Origin: Rallus limicola
Taxonomy: Eukaryota > Chordata > Aves > Gruiformes > Rallidae
NCBI GenBank assembly: GCA_022605955.1
Contig: JAKCOZ010000003.1
Location: 55,118,179-55,182,178, forward strand
DNA: 64,000 nucleotides
Direction of reading: 5' to 3'
Below, one piece after another: positions 23,801-36,600 of the stretch (positions are counted from its first letter, which is position 1; each line of letters begins with the position of its first letter). Position numbers and translations under genes: made by a program. The notes beneath the pieces were generated by a model that worked only from the letters and a program-made list of their open reading frames with translations, did not search any database and was not told the DNA's origin.

Positions 23801-26554
23801 AGACATGGAACAAGAGCTTTTAATATGTCTCTTAAAAACAAAACTTCATGAACATCTCATAATGCATTTCAGTCTTTTCTGAAACCTTATATCTCAAGCA
23901 AACTATCTGAATTTGAATGTGGCTGATGACATCTCTGCAAGAGTAATGAAGTAAGAATGCTAAATGTCTTTATCAGGTACCTGCAAAAATAGCTTTCCAT
24001 GAGCTTCATCAGTCATTATTGAAAAACTCTACCACATAAATATTTGTGTTTTCAGACATATGAATGATGAAGCTTTGAGAACTTTAACTTATTTTTTTCT
24101 TATTATATGTGTCTACAAGTTATGGTAATTTCAAATCCAGAGGCCAAGCTGGTTTAGTACACTGCAGTAGGTACACTAATTAGCAGCCATCACACACTTG
24201 AACAAGCACATATTTTTCAGGCTAGGTAGTTGGCTGTTTTAGGTGTCTTCTGCTCCCCATCCTGGCTTAGGCATGATCCCTCCTTGCTTGGAACTACTCT
24301 GCGAGGGCACATGAGCATAAACACTCGGGAGTACATTGTGTCCCAAAGAAATAGCAACCTAAATCTTCAAAGCTGTTAACTTTTTTTATAGCGCCAAATT
24401 TGCCATATTCAATCAGCCTTCCTAGAAGAGAAATGGGATACAGTATGTGACTGCTCTGTGAAATAGAAAACCTTTTATGCATAATTCTGACCTTTTCAAC
24501 AATTGTTAGTAAACTGAAAGTGCTCTGGTGGGCAGTCATTAAATGTAGGGTAAAGATAGGAATTTGGAGGAAAAATAACATGCATCCTATAAATCTGATT
24601 TTTGTTTTGCATCCCCTTGACATTTTTAAGAGAATAATTGGCAAGCTTTCAAATAGTGCTGACAGCTGTTTAAAGGAAAGATCCTTTTGGATGTAGCACA
24701 ATGAATTGTGCAAAAGCAATTGACATGAATGAAGCATCCTTGGTTTCGAGGTGAGTGGAACTTCTGGGACTTTGATCCTTACTTGGAACATGTCAGCTAA
24801 AGTCCAGTATCTTCCACAGAACTATAGTAATTAATGCCAGCCTCTTAACAGTAATTAATATTAATCTTATTATCTGACAAATGTACACAATAGTAAAATA
24901 AAAAAAAAGAAAGTGTAAACACCCCACCTCACTCCCCACCCCTCCTTTCTTCAAATTGTCTAAGATTGTGGTTTTCAACAGCACGGCAGTAACTTATTTG
25001 TGTGTTATAACTACACAGTTCAGACTCAAGCCAGTTTTCACTACCCTATAGAAATCCAGCACTCTTTTCCACAACAGTTTTGTCTTTCACGAGACTGAAG
25101 GAACTACTGGCAGAGATGTGGATTTATTACTTTTAGTGTGATTAATTAAATTAGTATTAATATTTCAGAAATTTATATTTCAATAGGCTGTGTCAAATAC
25201 CTAGCAATACAGTGATTGGATAACAATTGATCTCATGGCTGGTTTGAGCAATAAAATGAGGGAAAATGTTATCTTAACAGTATATTCTGTTGGTATATGA
25301 GATTTTGTCCAGAAATAAATGGAAAACTTCAACTCTGTTAAAGCTAGAAGTCTGTAAGAGAGAACAAAGTCTGAGAGCAAAGGGTATTAGACATTTATCT
25401 TTTGGGTGGTGAGAGAGCACACACACATCACTGGCCCTCAGTTTAGTCTCCATCTCAGATAGATGATCAAACTGTATGAAGCACAAGTAAGAGCTGAGTT
25501 TGACTTCTTATTCCTAAGGTTACTTTCATAAGATAGTGGTGAAGGATGATTACACACTGCACAAATGATCCTTGTGACCCAGCCCACATCTCTCAAAGCT
25601 TTGTAACAAGCTTTTATTGAGCTTCCTCCTTTGAAATGGTCTGTATTTCCTGAAATACAGGTGCATAGATGGCCTTTCTCCATCTAATTAAAATGAGTCG
25701 CAGCCAGTCTCCTCTTTTCTTCCTTTCCTTTTTCTAAATCAAGTAAACCCACTTCTGTTTAGTCACATGGCATTGACATTTTCCCAGTCCAAATTTCATA
25801 CCAGGGCCTTTAAATCTCTGGATAACCCAGGCAGATTTAAGACAAAGGCATTAAGTGAGATGAAGCTCTGTCTGTCCATCTTACTTAGCTTAAAATCAGC
25901 CTAGTTCAAGGAGCCAAAACATTATTTTTCAGAATGTCGAATACATGCCAACATTTGTTGATGTTCCTTGCCCAGGAACAGGCTTTATTTGACATAAGAA
26001 TCTCCACTTCTGCACTGAAAATAAGCTTTGCATCTGGCACAAGAAATTAATTTTACTGTTATAAACAAGTTTTCTCTATGGAAAACTAAGATGAAGAAGA
26101 TCTCCACTGGTGGAGCTGGCAGTCCTGAGAGATATGGATCAGACAAAGAGTAAAGTCAGGACCCTAAAATTTAGGAACTCAGAATTCCAGCTGTTGTAGG
26201 AGTTAGTCAGTAGGAGCCCCTGGGAAACTGTCCTCAGGGACAAGAAAGAAAAATAAAGCTGGCAGATTTTTAAGGGTACTTTCCATAATGCACAAGAGCT
26301 CTTGATCCCCAGATGAAAGAAATCAGGAAAGGAAGGCGTAACACAAACATGGATTAATTGAGACCTGCTGGTCAAAATAAAGGTCAAGAAGGAAAATCAC
26401 AGGCATTGGAAACAGGAACAGGTATCTTAGGAAGACTTTAGGGACACTACCTTATTTTGTAGGGATGGGGCCAGGAGCCCAAGGAGCAGCCACAGCTGAA
26501 GTTGGCAAGTGATGCAAAAAATAATAAGGGCCAAAAGCTGGATTTGAGCTGAAA
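20881..26554. other. unique AT-rich DNA, nothing recognised
   Basis: About 5.7 kb with no recognisable repeat family or gene. A minus-strand frame of about 165 codons at 24294..24791 has no motif and unremarkable composition. A short (AT)n run lies at 21765..21784. Confidence 0.45.
21765..21784. repeat. (AT)n microsatellite
   Basis: A run of alternating A and T interrupted by a single G. Confidence 0.85.
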
Positions 26555-27190
26555 ATGTGTGCTCACAACCAAGAAATCTGGTTGCATCAAAAGAATTGTG
26601 GCCAGCAGCTTGAGGGAGGTGATTCTGCCCCCTACTTTGCTCTGGTGAGACACCACCTAGAATATAGCATCCAGCTCTGGAACCTTTAACACAGAAAACA
26701 CATGCACCTGTTGGAATACATCCAGAGTAGGGCCACAAAGATGATCAGAGGGCTAGAGAACCTTCGGTATGAAGAAAGACTGAGAAAGTTGGGATTATTT
26801 AGCCTGGAGAAGAGCAATCTCTAGAGAGATCTTATTGTGACCTTTGAATAATTAAAGGGGGCTTATAAGAAAGATGGAGATAATTTTTTTAGCATAGCCT
26901 GTTGTAATAGGATAAAGGATAATTCTAAAATAAGAGGGTAGATTCAGACTGGATATAAGGAGGACATTTTCAGACTAGATAAAAGGAAGAATATTTTTAT
27001 GATAGGGCTGGTGAAACACTGGAGGGGGTTTTCTAGAGCAGTGGTAGATAGCCCATCTCTTGAAACACTCAAAGTCAAACTGGCTGCAGGTTTGAGCAAC
27101 CTGCTCTAGTGGAGGGTGTCCCAGCTGATTGTGAGGGACTTGGACTAGCTGACCATTAATAGTCCTTTCCAACTCAAGCTATTCTATGAA
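26555..27190 (+). mobile_element. CR1 LINE 3' portion, decayed
   Basis: The plus strand reads as the 3' end of CR1. TCTGGTTGCATCAAAAGAAT and GTGGCCAGCAG are followed by GAATACATCCAGAGTAGGGC, GATGATCAGAGGGCTAGAG and GAAGAAAGACTGAGAAAGTT (coding for the RLEKLGLF-type C-terminal region). The untranslated tail CTTGGACTAGCTGACC and the terminal ATTCTATGAA come next. Stops and indels are frequent. Near 26938..26995 a stretch of about 25 bp (CAGACTGGATATAAGGA / CAGACTAGATAAAAGGA) is duplicated in tandem. It is 5'-truncated. Confidence 0.9.
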
Positions 27191-28427
27191 ATCTTCCACA
27201 GATCAAAACAATACAGGCCTTGGATCTCATGCTCTTACTAACAAGACTCTGCGAAGTTGCTGGGTGAATAAAGTCAAACCACATTCAGATCTGAAAAGAT
27301 GCCCTTAGCTTGTGGGCTGTGTTCCCACATACAGCATTCTAATAAAAATTTGCCTTTCATACAAAAATAATGGATATAAAATATTTCACTCTTAGTGGAT
27401 TCATTCTTGTTGGTAGTGTCCTTACTCTGGGAAACTTAAGCTGTCAAGATTAATAAGAATTTAAATAACTAAAAATTCTGCTTGAACTTACTTAGTGTTT
27501 GGCTCTAAAAAAACTGTGGTCTGGGAGAATTAATTGCCTATTAACTAACCAGAGAAAAAAAAGAGTAAGACAACCAGGCAGAAAAGAATTGGATTTAATA
27601 TATCGCTTTACTTCTTTAAGGCAGTAGTGAAAATAGGGTGTACCTTGAACAGCTTTCCTTCCAGCTTAAGGAATGTACAAATCTTACAATGTGGAATGAG
27701 GAAATATAGGTTTCCCTTAAGCAAATCAACTATGACTTGACCAAAGCCAGAGTTACACAGGATGAAGTCGTTAACATAAGCAGAGTAAAAGTATCACATC
27801 TCCAAATTACTGCATTTAGTCCATCTGTTCAATTTATTAAGAAGGTAGAGATAAACTGAGGTGGAAATTTTTCTTTTCTCTATTCATAAGATCTTTAAGA
27901 GCTGATATTTATTGATATTTAGTACTAATATTTTTAAATTTTCTTCTGCTTTTGTTTTACAAGACATAACTCATACAATTAGTTTCCTTAGGCCAGAAAA
28001 CTGTGCTTAGGTGTAAACTTACAGGATGATGTACACTGAAAAGGGGAGAGTGGGCTGAATATTCATGTTGAGAGACCTTATGCACAGCATGGGGTTTTTT
28101 TTAAATAAATTAAAAAAATAAAAATCTAGGAATGTGAAGTTGTTTGGCGTGCACATAAACTTAGAATCATCAAGATAGAGTATTTACCTCCCTTAACTGC
28201 TTCAAAAATCCAGGATTCCTGAGAGTTTTGCAACCTCACCTCTGTTGGACATTAAGATACCTCCAGCCATAATCATATCATTGACTGAAAACTATCCACA
28301 TACAGCAGTCACAAAATTCAGGACTGCACTTTCACGATGATAGCAGCTTTGTACCAGGAAGCCATAGTGGATGAAGCAAAATTAGTGTACTTTTTTCTGC
28401 ATTGGAAAATATCTTTTTCTGAAACAG
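27191..28427. other. unique AT-rich DNA, nothing recognised
   Basis: No gene or repeat recognised between two CR1 loci. Confidence 0.45.
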
Positions 28428-28544
28428 TACCTGAAGGGGACCTACAGGAAAGCTGGGGAAGGACTGTTCTGTATCTCTGAAGAGCATGTAGCAATAGGAC
28501 AAGGGGCAATGGTTTTAAACTACAGCAGGGTAGGTTTAGATTAG

Positions 28545-28576
28545 ACATTATCACAGAATAACATTATCACAGAATC
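28545..28576. repeat. 16-bp tandem unit at nested CR1 3' junction
   Basis: ACATTATCACAGAATA and ACATTATCACAGAATC lie head to tail. ACATTAT is the target-site sequence, also present at 29480..29486; TCACAGAAT is the reverse complement of the CR1 terminal repeat. The unit therefore fuses target and element end twice. Confidence 0.9.
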
Positions 28577-29479
28577 ACAAGGTTGGAAAAGACCTTGGAA
28601 GATCGAGTCCAACTGTTCCCATCCTATACAAAACCGTATCCCTAAGTACCTCATCTACCCTTGTTTTAACACATCCAGGGATGGTGTTACCCCCTCCCTG
28701 GGCAGCCTGTTCCAGGCCCTGACAACTCTTTCTGTAAATTTTTTTCCTAATATCTAATCTGACCCTGCCCTGGCACAGCTTTGTGCCATTTCCCCTTGTC
28801 CTGTCTCCTGTTACTTGGCTGAAGAGACCATCACCCACCTCTCTGCAACCTCCCTTCAGGTAGTTGTAGGCAGTGATAAGGTCTCCCCTCAGCCTCCTCT
28901 TCTCCAGGCTAAACAGCCCCAGCTCCCTCAGCCGCTCCTCATAGGATTTGCCCTCCAGCCCCTTCACCAGCCTGGTTGCCCTTCTCTGGACTCGCTTGAG
29001 GACCTCAACATCCTTCTTATGGTGAGGAGCCCAGAACTGGACACAGCACTCGAGGTGCAGCCTCATCAATTTGAAGTACAGGGGCACAATCACTTCCCTA
29101 GAACTACTGGCCATAGTATTTTTTATACAAGTCATGATGCCTTTGGCCTTCCTGGCCACCTGAGCACACTGCTGACTCATATTCAGCCTGCAGTCAGCCC
29201 ACACCCCCAGGTCCTTCTCTGCCTGACAGCTCTCCAGCCAGTCTCCCGAAAGCCTGTAGCGCTGCATGGGGTTGTTATGTCCCATGTGCAGCACTCTACA
29301 CTTGGCCTTGTTAAACTTCATCCCCTTGGTCTCAGCCCATAGGTCGAGCCTGTTCAGATCCCTCTGAAGAGCCTCCCTACCCTCAGGCAGATCAACACTT
29401 CCTCCCAGCTTAGTGTCATCTGCAAACTTACTGAGGGACCATTCCATCCCTTCATCCAGGTCAGTGAAAATGATGTTGA
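28552..29479 (-). mobile_element. young CR1 LINE, nested, 5'-truncated
   Basis: The minus-strand CR1 3' untranslated region begins at the left (CACAGAATCACAAGGTTGGA). The rest is the C-terminal third of ORF2, in one unbroken frame. Its 5' end stops within the reverse transcriptase, just upstream of the motif that holds the catalytic Asp pair. A 7-bp target-site duplication, ACATTAT, brackets the insert (28545..28551 and 29480..29486), although the CR1 itself could contribute part of the right copy by microhomology. The lack of stops over more than 900 bp and its position inside another CR1 make it one of the younger elements in the window. Confidence 0.95.
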
Positions 29480-29519
29480 ACATTATGAGGAAGCTCTTTA
29501 CTATTAAGTGGTGAGACAC
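28575..29519 (-). pseudogene. CR1 ORF2 C-terminal part, uninterrupted
   Basis: A 314-codon minus-strand frame. After roughly 17 codons read from host flank it enters CR1 at [15 protein letters not shown], then [20 protein letters not shown] with the catalytic Asp-Asp pair intact. The thumb/C-terminal region follows ([20 protein letters not shown], then [20 protein letters not shown]), and it runs into the normal stop. The N-terminal endonuclease, fingers and motifs A and B are absent because the insertion is 5'-truncated, so no functional enzyme can be made. The first Met lies outside the element and is fortuitous. Confidence 0.93.
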
Positions 29520-29697
29520 TGAAACAGGATAACCAGAGAAGTGGTGGAGGACCCCATCCCTGGAGACATTTAAGGTCAGGCTTGATAAGTTCTAAGTAAG
29601 CCGATCTAGTTAAAGGTGTCCCTGCTTACTGCAGGGGGGTGGACTAGATGACCTTCAAAGGTATCTTCCAACCCAACACATGCTATAAATCTATGAA

Positions 29698-31864
29698 ACT
29701 GGTTGAAAACATTTAAATATGAGCTTATAATTGTTTGGTTTTCATTGTTTTGTTTCTCTGGAGATGTCCAAATGTTATTTTCCTTGAGATAAGACATGAC
29801 CTTGTCATTTGCATGACGCAGTCAGGAGACAGCCTTGTGTATTTTGTGGGTCCTTTCCCTTTTCATGCTATAATTCATAATATGATCCTTGGGGGATAAG
29901 ACCTTCCATAGTTCATCTTCCTGTATCGGCAGCAGGTAAGAACTGTCCATCATGGCTAAGTGGTTGGAGAAACCTTTCAAGGCATGTTGTGCACTCTCCA
30001 GAAGATCATACTGTTGCTACAAAAAAAAATCCTTATGCTGAATGTCTGTGCTATAATGGATCAGGTTCAGAGATTGTAGGTCTGTTAAACTGGAATTGTC
30101 AGGGATTGTCTTGATTTCAAGATGGAATTTGCCTGTCAAACAGTCCAGTGAATCTAGATCTTGGTAAGTAAATTATGGGTTATGTAATGCTTGAACTGTT
30201 TCCTGTTGATTTTGTTCTTCCAAGTCAAATGATCAGTGGCAAAAGCCTGTGTTCCTCTACACAGCCTTGTTTGTCACTGTCATAACTTCATGCAACTACA
30301 AATTGTGTGCAAATGAGTGGTTCTGCAAACATCAAGAAGTGTAAGGTACAGAGGATGTGTGTTTAAGTGTATTACCTTTGTTCAGAAACAGTGTTGAAAA
30401 CATTTTAAAAAAATTCAATGAAGTCATACAGCAGACATGAAGGTCATGTTGGTCCAAAACTGCAGCCAGATAGTAAATAGGGATGACTTTGAAGCACCAG
30501 GGTGCCTCGTGACATTGTAGACTGTAAATGAGAAAGCTTACATGAGTAACCACCCAGAAACTCAATACAAGATGCTAGCCTGCACTGTTTGAGACCTACA
30601 CTTGTCTCTGTCTAAAAACATGTTCAGAAAAAATCTTAATTCTTCAGACTAACTCTTCAGGTCATGGTCTCAAAACCTGTATTCCTTTCCCCCCGACACA
30701 TTTAACCACAGGTCAGACACCCACAGCCTCTTGCAATCACATTGTAGTCATCTAGTATACACGCTCAGCCTATCACCAAAGGGCAATGGAGCCCAGTTCT
30801 GCAACTGAGTGATCACAGCCCTCATCTTAAACCCCACTCAAGCCTTAGTAAAGTAAAACTCAAAGGTCAGCACAAAGTATTTAAATATCTTGATTAAAGA
30901 ATGTCAACAACCTTGCTTAACAGCCATAGAGCATTACAAATATTTGCATGCATGTGTGCACATGTACATATGTGTTCTTCCAAACAGACTGGGCACCATA
31001 CACATCATGTCTAAAAGTATGTGGTTTGTATGAGTTTGCATGCTGATGGGAGGTTATGGCAAATCTAGTGAAGGCTGCATAAGAGCTTACATTCTAGGTA
31101 CAGAGATTTTTCTAGATGGTAAATACTTACAAAATTGTCTTTACCAGATTTGGTAAGCCCTTGACTTCGCACAAAACATTCCTACATGGCCTATAGCAAT
31201 GAGTACAGATTGATAAGAGTATTGCCCCACACTTTTCTGTGATTTTCAGAGAGTAAAGATTTTTTTGGTTTCTTTTCACGTGGCTTCAGTTTCTGATGAT
31301 AACACGTGTCTCTCCATATTCACTCAAATCTCCAAGGGCAATTTCAGCATGTCTGTAAGATTAAACAAAAAATGTCAACTAACATCTGTTCCTGTATGAA
31401 TTCATAAATACAGGAATAATCAATAGCCAGCCACATAGATCTATAAATGTCAGCGCTTCACACTTGCAGCATTCAGACTCCTAATGGGGGAGCTTGCAAA
31501 GATCAAGTCTTTTCATGCTCTGAACAGTTAGGATTACTCTGGGTGTGTTGCCAAGAATATTGAACAGGTAATTCCAGTGTTGTTGTAGAAGGCTCTCATT
31601 GACTTTTCAAGCCACTGTTTGCTTCTTGGTTAAAAAACCAAGCCGATAATCCCAGATACTTTTCCTTGAAAATACTAATGAAATTGAAGCTGTTCTCTGA
31701 AGAAGTACCTTCCATCCTTTCTGTGATTAGGGAGTAAGCTAAACTGCATTAATAGGGATTAAGCTTTTAAATTTACTAGGTTTGGTTAACTATCCTAACA
31801 ATGTCGAAGACAGCACTGAGTTGGTTTTTTTTGTTTGTTTGTTTGAAATTTATTTTAAGTAGTG
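29698..31864. other. unique DNA, nothing recognised
   Basis: No gene or repeat recognised. A short GTTT-type run directly precedes the LTR. Confidence 0.45.
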
Positions 31865-32455
31865 TGTCATGGTTTTGCCCCAGCTGAGAGCTGAGCACCA
31901 CACAGCCACTTGTTCTTTAGAAGGGGAGAGTGGAGAGGAACTGAGGGAGGGGGAGAGGGAAAGAGAAGAAAACCCCAAGGAACCAGAATCTTGAGGGTTG
32001 TGATAAGGATGGTTTACTGGGATAGCAGAAAAATAGATATAATTATAATAACAGGACTTTATAGCAAAATATATGAAACTAGTGACACGTGATGCAGTTT
32101 CTCACTGAACCACACAAACTCAGGCCATACAGCTCAGAGCCCTCTCAAAAACCAGACCATCCCCAAAACTACATGTCCTGGAACTACCTGCTCCTCCCTC
32201 CCCCCCTCCCTCCCAGCTCCCCTTTTATGCTGAGTATGACATAATTGGCATGGAATACCCCATGGATCACCTGTTCTGGCTGTGTCCCCTCCCTTCTTGT
32301 TAGCAGGGAAATATGAACAACTGAAAAGTCCTTGATTGCTTGGCAACAGCTAGAAACATCTGTGTGTTAGTATTGCTCTCCACCCAACTCCCAAACACAG
32401 CATTCCATCCGCTACTAGAAAAGAAATTAACTCCATCCTAGCCAAAACCAGGACA
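31865..32455 (-). mobile_element. solo LTR (family C, ERVL-like)
   Basis: The plus strand starts TGTCATGGTTTTGCCCCAGC and ends CCAAAACCAGGACA, so the minus strand starts TGTCCTGGTTTTGGCTAGGA. These ends match an abundant avian ERVL-type LTR that I recall. Flanks are TAGTG (31860..31864) and CAGTG (32456..32460), a 5-bp target-site duplication with one mismatch, as usual for this class. On the minus strand GCATAAAAGGGG (around 32223) is a plausible TATA box and AGTAAACC near 32011 a decayed polyadenylation signal, supporting minus sense. It is related to 59167..59716. No internal genes. Confidence 0.88.
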
Positions 32456-33364
32456 CAGTGGAAATGCCAAAGCATTGGAACAATGGTTGTTTTACTGCAG
32501 GGCAACAGAATGGTCCTGTAGGCCAGTAAGTGAAATTTATCATAGGCTACATAAAACAAGTTGGTAGGGGATACATCTAATTAAAGGTGAAGCATGTCTT
32601 TCAAAAAAGAAACCTAATTTTCTAAAGAGACATGATGTCAGGTTAATAAAAGTAACTATCTAGATACAATATACATAAGACTTTTTATGTGACAATAAAA
32701 TACCACAATTAAGCATTCTGCACATTTAATGAAGAGCCAGCTAACTTACAGATCTTATTAAAGAATTCTGAATAAAAATCAATAATCAAATAGCAATATT
32801 TCCAAAGGAATTTGTCAGTGATCAATAGTCTATCCTAGAAAACAGTTTGTCATAAGTTAGAAAAAATGGAACACTAAAAATTGTTTAAATTCTGCCTTAG
32901 AAATTCTGAATTAGAAAATGGAGTTATCATCAAAAGGATAAAATAACCTCACCAGTCTCACATAACTGCAGGTTTCAGGTAAGCTAAACTTTGTCCAACA
33001 CAATTGAAAGAGAAGATAAAACACTTTTAAAACATCAGATGAAAAATCATTACTGCAACCAGTGAAATATAAAGGATATTTTTTCAACCAAAACCAATTC
33101 ATACTTTACATGAATATAAAAATTCATGAACTCAATATAGAAGTGTGATAATATAAATTTCATGCGATATAGAGAAAGCCATGCTGAGGGTTTTAATGGT
33201 CCTTTTATTTTACCTTTTAAATGGTCATATATAACTTCAGTCTTATAATTTCTGTCTATATTCAGAGAGAGTTTCTTCTTAAAAAAACCCAAAACAGCAA
33301 CCAAACAAAAAGGTGTTTACATTATTTTATATCTTTTTTCCTTCACTTTGGAATTTAAGATCTT
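32456..33364. other. unique AT-rich DNA, nothing recognised
   Basis: No gene or repeat recognised. Confidence 0.45.
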
Positions 33365-33649
33365 GGAAGACCAGTGATAGAACCTGAGGGAACGGCATGA
33401 AGCTGAGACAGGGAAGATTTAAGCTGGATATTAGGAAGACATTGTTTACTGAGAGGATGGTCAGGCACTAGCACAGGCTCCCCCAGGAAGTGATCACAGC
33501 ATCCAGCTTGGCTGAGTTCAAGAAGAGTCTAGATGATGTGCTCTGTCACATGCTCTGACTTGTCTGGCCCTGTGTGGAGCCAGGACTTGGACTTCATGAT
33601 CCTTATGGGTCCCTTCCCACTAAGGTTATTCTATGATTCTTTGATTCTA
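33365..33649 (+). mobile_element. CR1 LINE 3' tail
   Basis: GAAGACCAGTGATAGAACCT, GGGAAGATTTAAGCTGGAT, ATTAGGAAGACATTGTTTAC and TGATCCTTATGGGTCCCTTC follow the CR1 3' end. It finishes in the terminal repeats TTCTATGATTCTTTGATTCT. It is a strongly 5'-truncated insertion of about 285 bp with no usable coding capacity. Confidence 0.92.
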
Positions 33650-36600
33650 AGACTACTTGGAAGGCATAAAGATGAGAGAGGGGAGACTGAAGGTCAACAC
33701 AGTGCAGAAAAAAGGTCAGTATGATAGAATCTGTTCCAGTCAGTGACGAGTCATACAGTCATTCTTGTACTCATGAAAGTAAAGTAGCTGAAAGTTTTCT
33801 AACCTCAATTCAACTTTGCTGTTGATTGCATCTTACATAATTAGTGAGTATCTCTTTGTTTCCAGAAACATTCAACAGCTGTACTGAATAAAGGGAAAAA
33901 AAAATCAAACTTATTGGAACAGCTACACTTTAATTCTAGAAAAAAGAAAACATGAATGAAGTTACTACAAAGTGTATTTTATTCTTAGATCCTCTGATCT
34001 TTTATGATCCGTTGCTGTATACTCCCCTCTGAAAATGAATGCCTATTGTACCTTTGCTACTCATAGAAACTGAAAGGAAGTATCAAGAAAGTTGAGAAAC
34101 GTTGAAAACCATATGCATCCTTATTTCAGTTGTCTGAAAGAAATATTCAATGTGATAGTTTGTGTCCATAATAATCATACTGATGTGGAACAATTCAGGA
34201 TTAAAGTCTCTGGTAAGATTATGCATACAACTATTGAAAAATCATTACAATCCTTGCCAAGAACAGCAACATACATATATTCTTTCAACATTTTCTTTTT
34301 ACTTCCATTTTTTTCATTACCAATATTAATATATAAATTATATAACTGTAGCAGAATTTATGTCCTCATTTCAGGCTGGCACAGACTGGCCAAAGGGATA
34401 TTCCATACCATGTCATGTCATGCTCTGTATGTAACTGGGGAAGTGAGCTGGGATCACTGCTCAGAAACAGACTGAATATTTCTTGTTTGATTTTTTTCCC
34501 ACTCTGCCTGGGGTTGGCAACTGCATACATGCCTTGCTTGTATTACTATTACTATTCTTCTTGTTGCAGTTACAACTTTATTTTTGTTGTTGCTGTTGTT
34601 ATTTATTAATAACATATAGTAATTATTAATACTAATAAAAACAACAATCATCATCATAATCTTTTGTTATCCTATTAAACTGCCTTTACCTCAACCCAGA
34701 TGAGGTTTTTTCATTCTCCTCCTCATCCTCACGGGGAATTGGGAGTGAGCACGTGGCTGTAAGGTCCTTATTTACCAGCTGGGATTAAATTGAGACATAA
34801 GGATACTGATTTTCTTATATATATCAGTAGCAGGAAATGGAAAACAGCCAGGCTAAATGTTCTTAGGAGTGGAATTCATTTCAGACTCTCTTTATGAGGT
34901 GTTTGCAGACTAGCTTGGGACTGAATAACTCCAGAGTATAATTTTTTCACTTGGCTGGACACAAAAATCCAAAAAATTAGTATTATTTCTTTGAGTTGCA
35001 ACCCACTTTGATCACTGTGACTCACAAATACAAAATGTTTTGGTTTATGGTCATGCCCCACAAGCAGCAGGTTTTAATTGTCCTGGCACAAGCTAGAGGT
35101 ATTGAAAAACCTAGGAAACTGAAGAACCATTGCTTTATCAGTTTCAGGATGTTAAGGTGATCCCTGTCTTCCCAGTGCATGCATTCTTTACCTTGAAATT
35201 CCTTGGGTTTTAGATATTGAATATATATGTGCCTAAGGAAGAGAAAAATAAGAAAAACATGCTAGCCTGAGCCACCATCTCCCATGGTTGACTCAGGAGC
35301 CCCTGCATTGCCTCTCTTATGCCAGCTCACCAGTTGTATTTTATAGGCCATCATCCACCAGAAGGAGATAGACAACCCATGGAAAAAGGAAAGTAGACAG
35401 AACAGAATATTATGCCCAGCAGCAAGTGCATGACTTATATGGATCAGATCTCAGCATTCGCCCAAGATGAACACAATCTGTATAAATCACTTCTGTGAAA
35501 CACTTTTCTTATCTGCTCCTCTCTAGACAGAAGTGAAGCTGTTTTACTGTCTAAAATGTATTTTCTGTTCTTGGCAATCTGTGATGGATGGCAATGTCCT
35601 TTTCTCCAGACATATACTGATGAATAGTGAATAACACTCTTCCTCTGTAAAAAAGTTCCTAAAAAACCTCCAAACTTCTTAAACTGTCAGTGTATTAGTT
35701 ACCATTTGAGCCTGAGGCATCTGATAAATTTTTTCTAAGTATTTTCACCCAAGGACTCCTGCTACATATTTTGTAAAGTACACAAGTCTGATCATATTGA
35801 AAACTTAGGACTGAATTCCTCACTAAGACTGAAGTTTAAGAGAAAGCAATAATGATATGTCAGAAAATAACAAAGAATAAGACAATACAAAAGAATGTTA
35901 TTAAAATGAAATGTTATAAATATCTGCTAAAATCTAAATTAATTTTATATTTTTCAGGGTCAACATGTGAGTTAAAACTAGAAAGAGAAATGATGCTTAC
36001 AGGTGCATAGGAATGGTAAAAAAATTGTGGATAGCACAATGTAAATCAACAGAAATTTTTCTAAGTGTATGAACTGAGTAATACAGTTTTAATTAAGTTT
36101 TCAGCTAATGTAATCTTTATAAACACAGTTTTTTTCCACCTCCATTATCATTAGTGCTCCACCACTATGCTCATCACACACAAGTTTTGACGTATGCACT
36201 GTTACTCCAATGACTTCTAGGGGTAACATATTACTGGTGTAACTTAAAAAGAGATTTTGAAAATAAAACTTTTTAGTTTCCTCATTACTTCACCTTTGTG
36301 GTGTATTTTCATATTAGGGCCCTTAAGAAAGAAAGTTAGGCACTTAAGAAAGGAGTTATTGAGCAGGAAAGGACCCAGTGCTGGCAAAAAAAATGCAGAT
36401 AAAAGGGTATGTTTACAAATCCTGTGTCTTGGTGAAGCTGGGATGCTTGAGTCAGAAGTCCAGGTGCCTCTATATGTTTGGAACTCCCAGCCTGCAGATG
36501 TGTGTTGACGCTGTAACCTTGAAACATTCTCTGAAGAACAGAGCAAATCTGCTTTCTTTTAAAATCCTTGTAAAGGAGATTGCCTGCCTTTCAACACTAC

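Larger units (their letters stand above)
28428..29697 (+). mobile_element. older CR1 LINE tail split by a nested CR1
   Basis: Two plus-strand arms belong to one short CR1. The left arm 28428..28551 starts CAGTACCTGAAGGGGACC and ends TTAGATTAGACATTAT. The right arm 29480..29697 resumes at CATTATGAGGAAGCTCTTTA, continues through GGAGACATTTAAGGTCAGGC and ends ATAAATCTATGAA. Putting the arms side by side gives the normal order of a CR1 3' end. The interrupting sequence is a minus-strand CR1. This copy starts at almost the same point as the CR1 at 41773, a common truncation position. Confidence 0.92.

Noticed and set aside
24294..24791. Minus-strand open frame of about 165 codons
   Set aside because: No recognisable domain, no splice or promoter context, amino-acid composition as expected of AT-rich non-coding DNA.
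28815..29342. Plus-strand open frame of about 175 codons
   Set aside because: It is the antisense of the intact CR1 ORF2 frame; composition mirrors the true minus-strand coding sequence.
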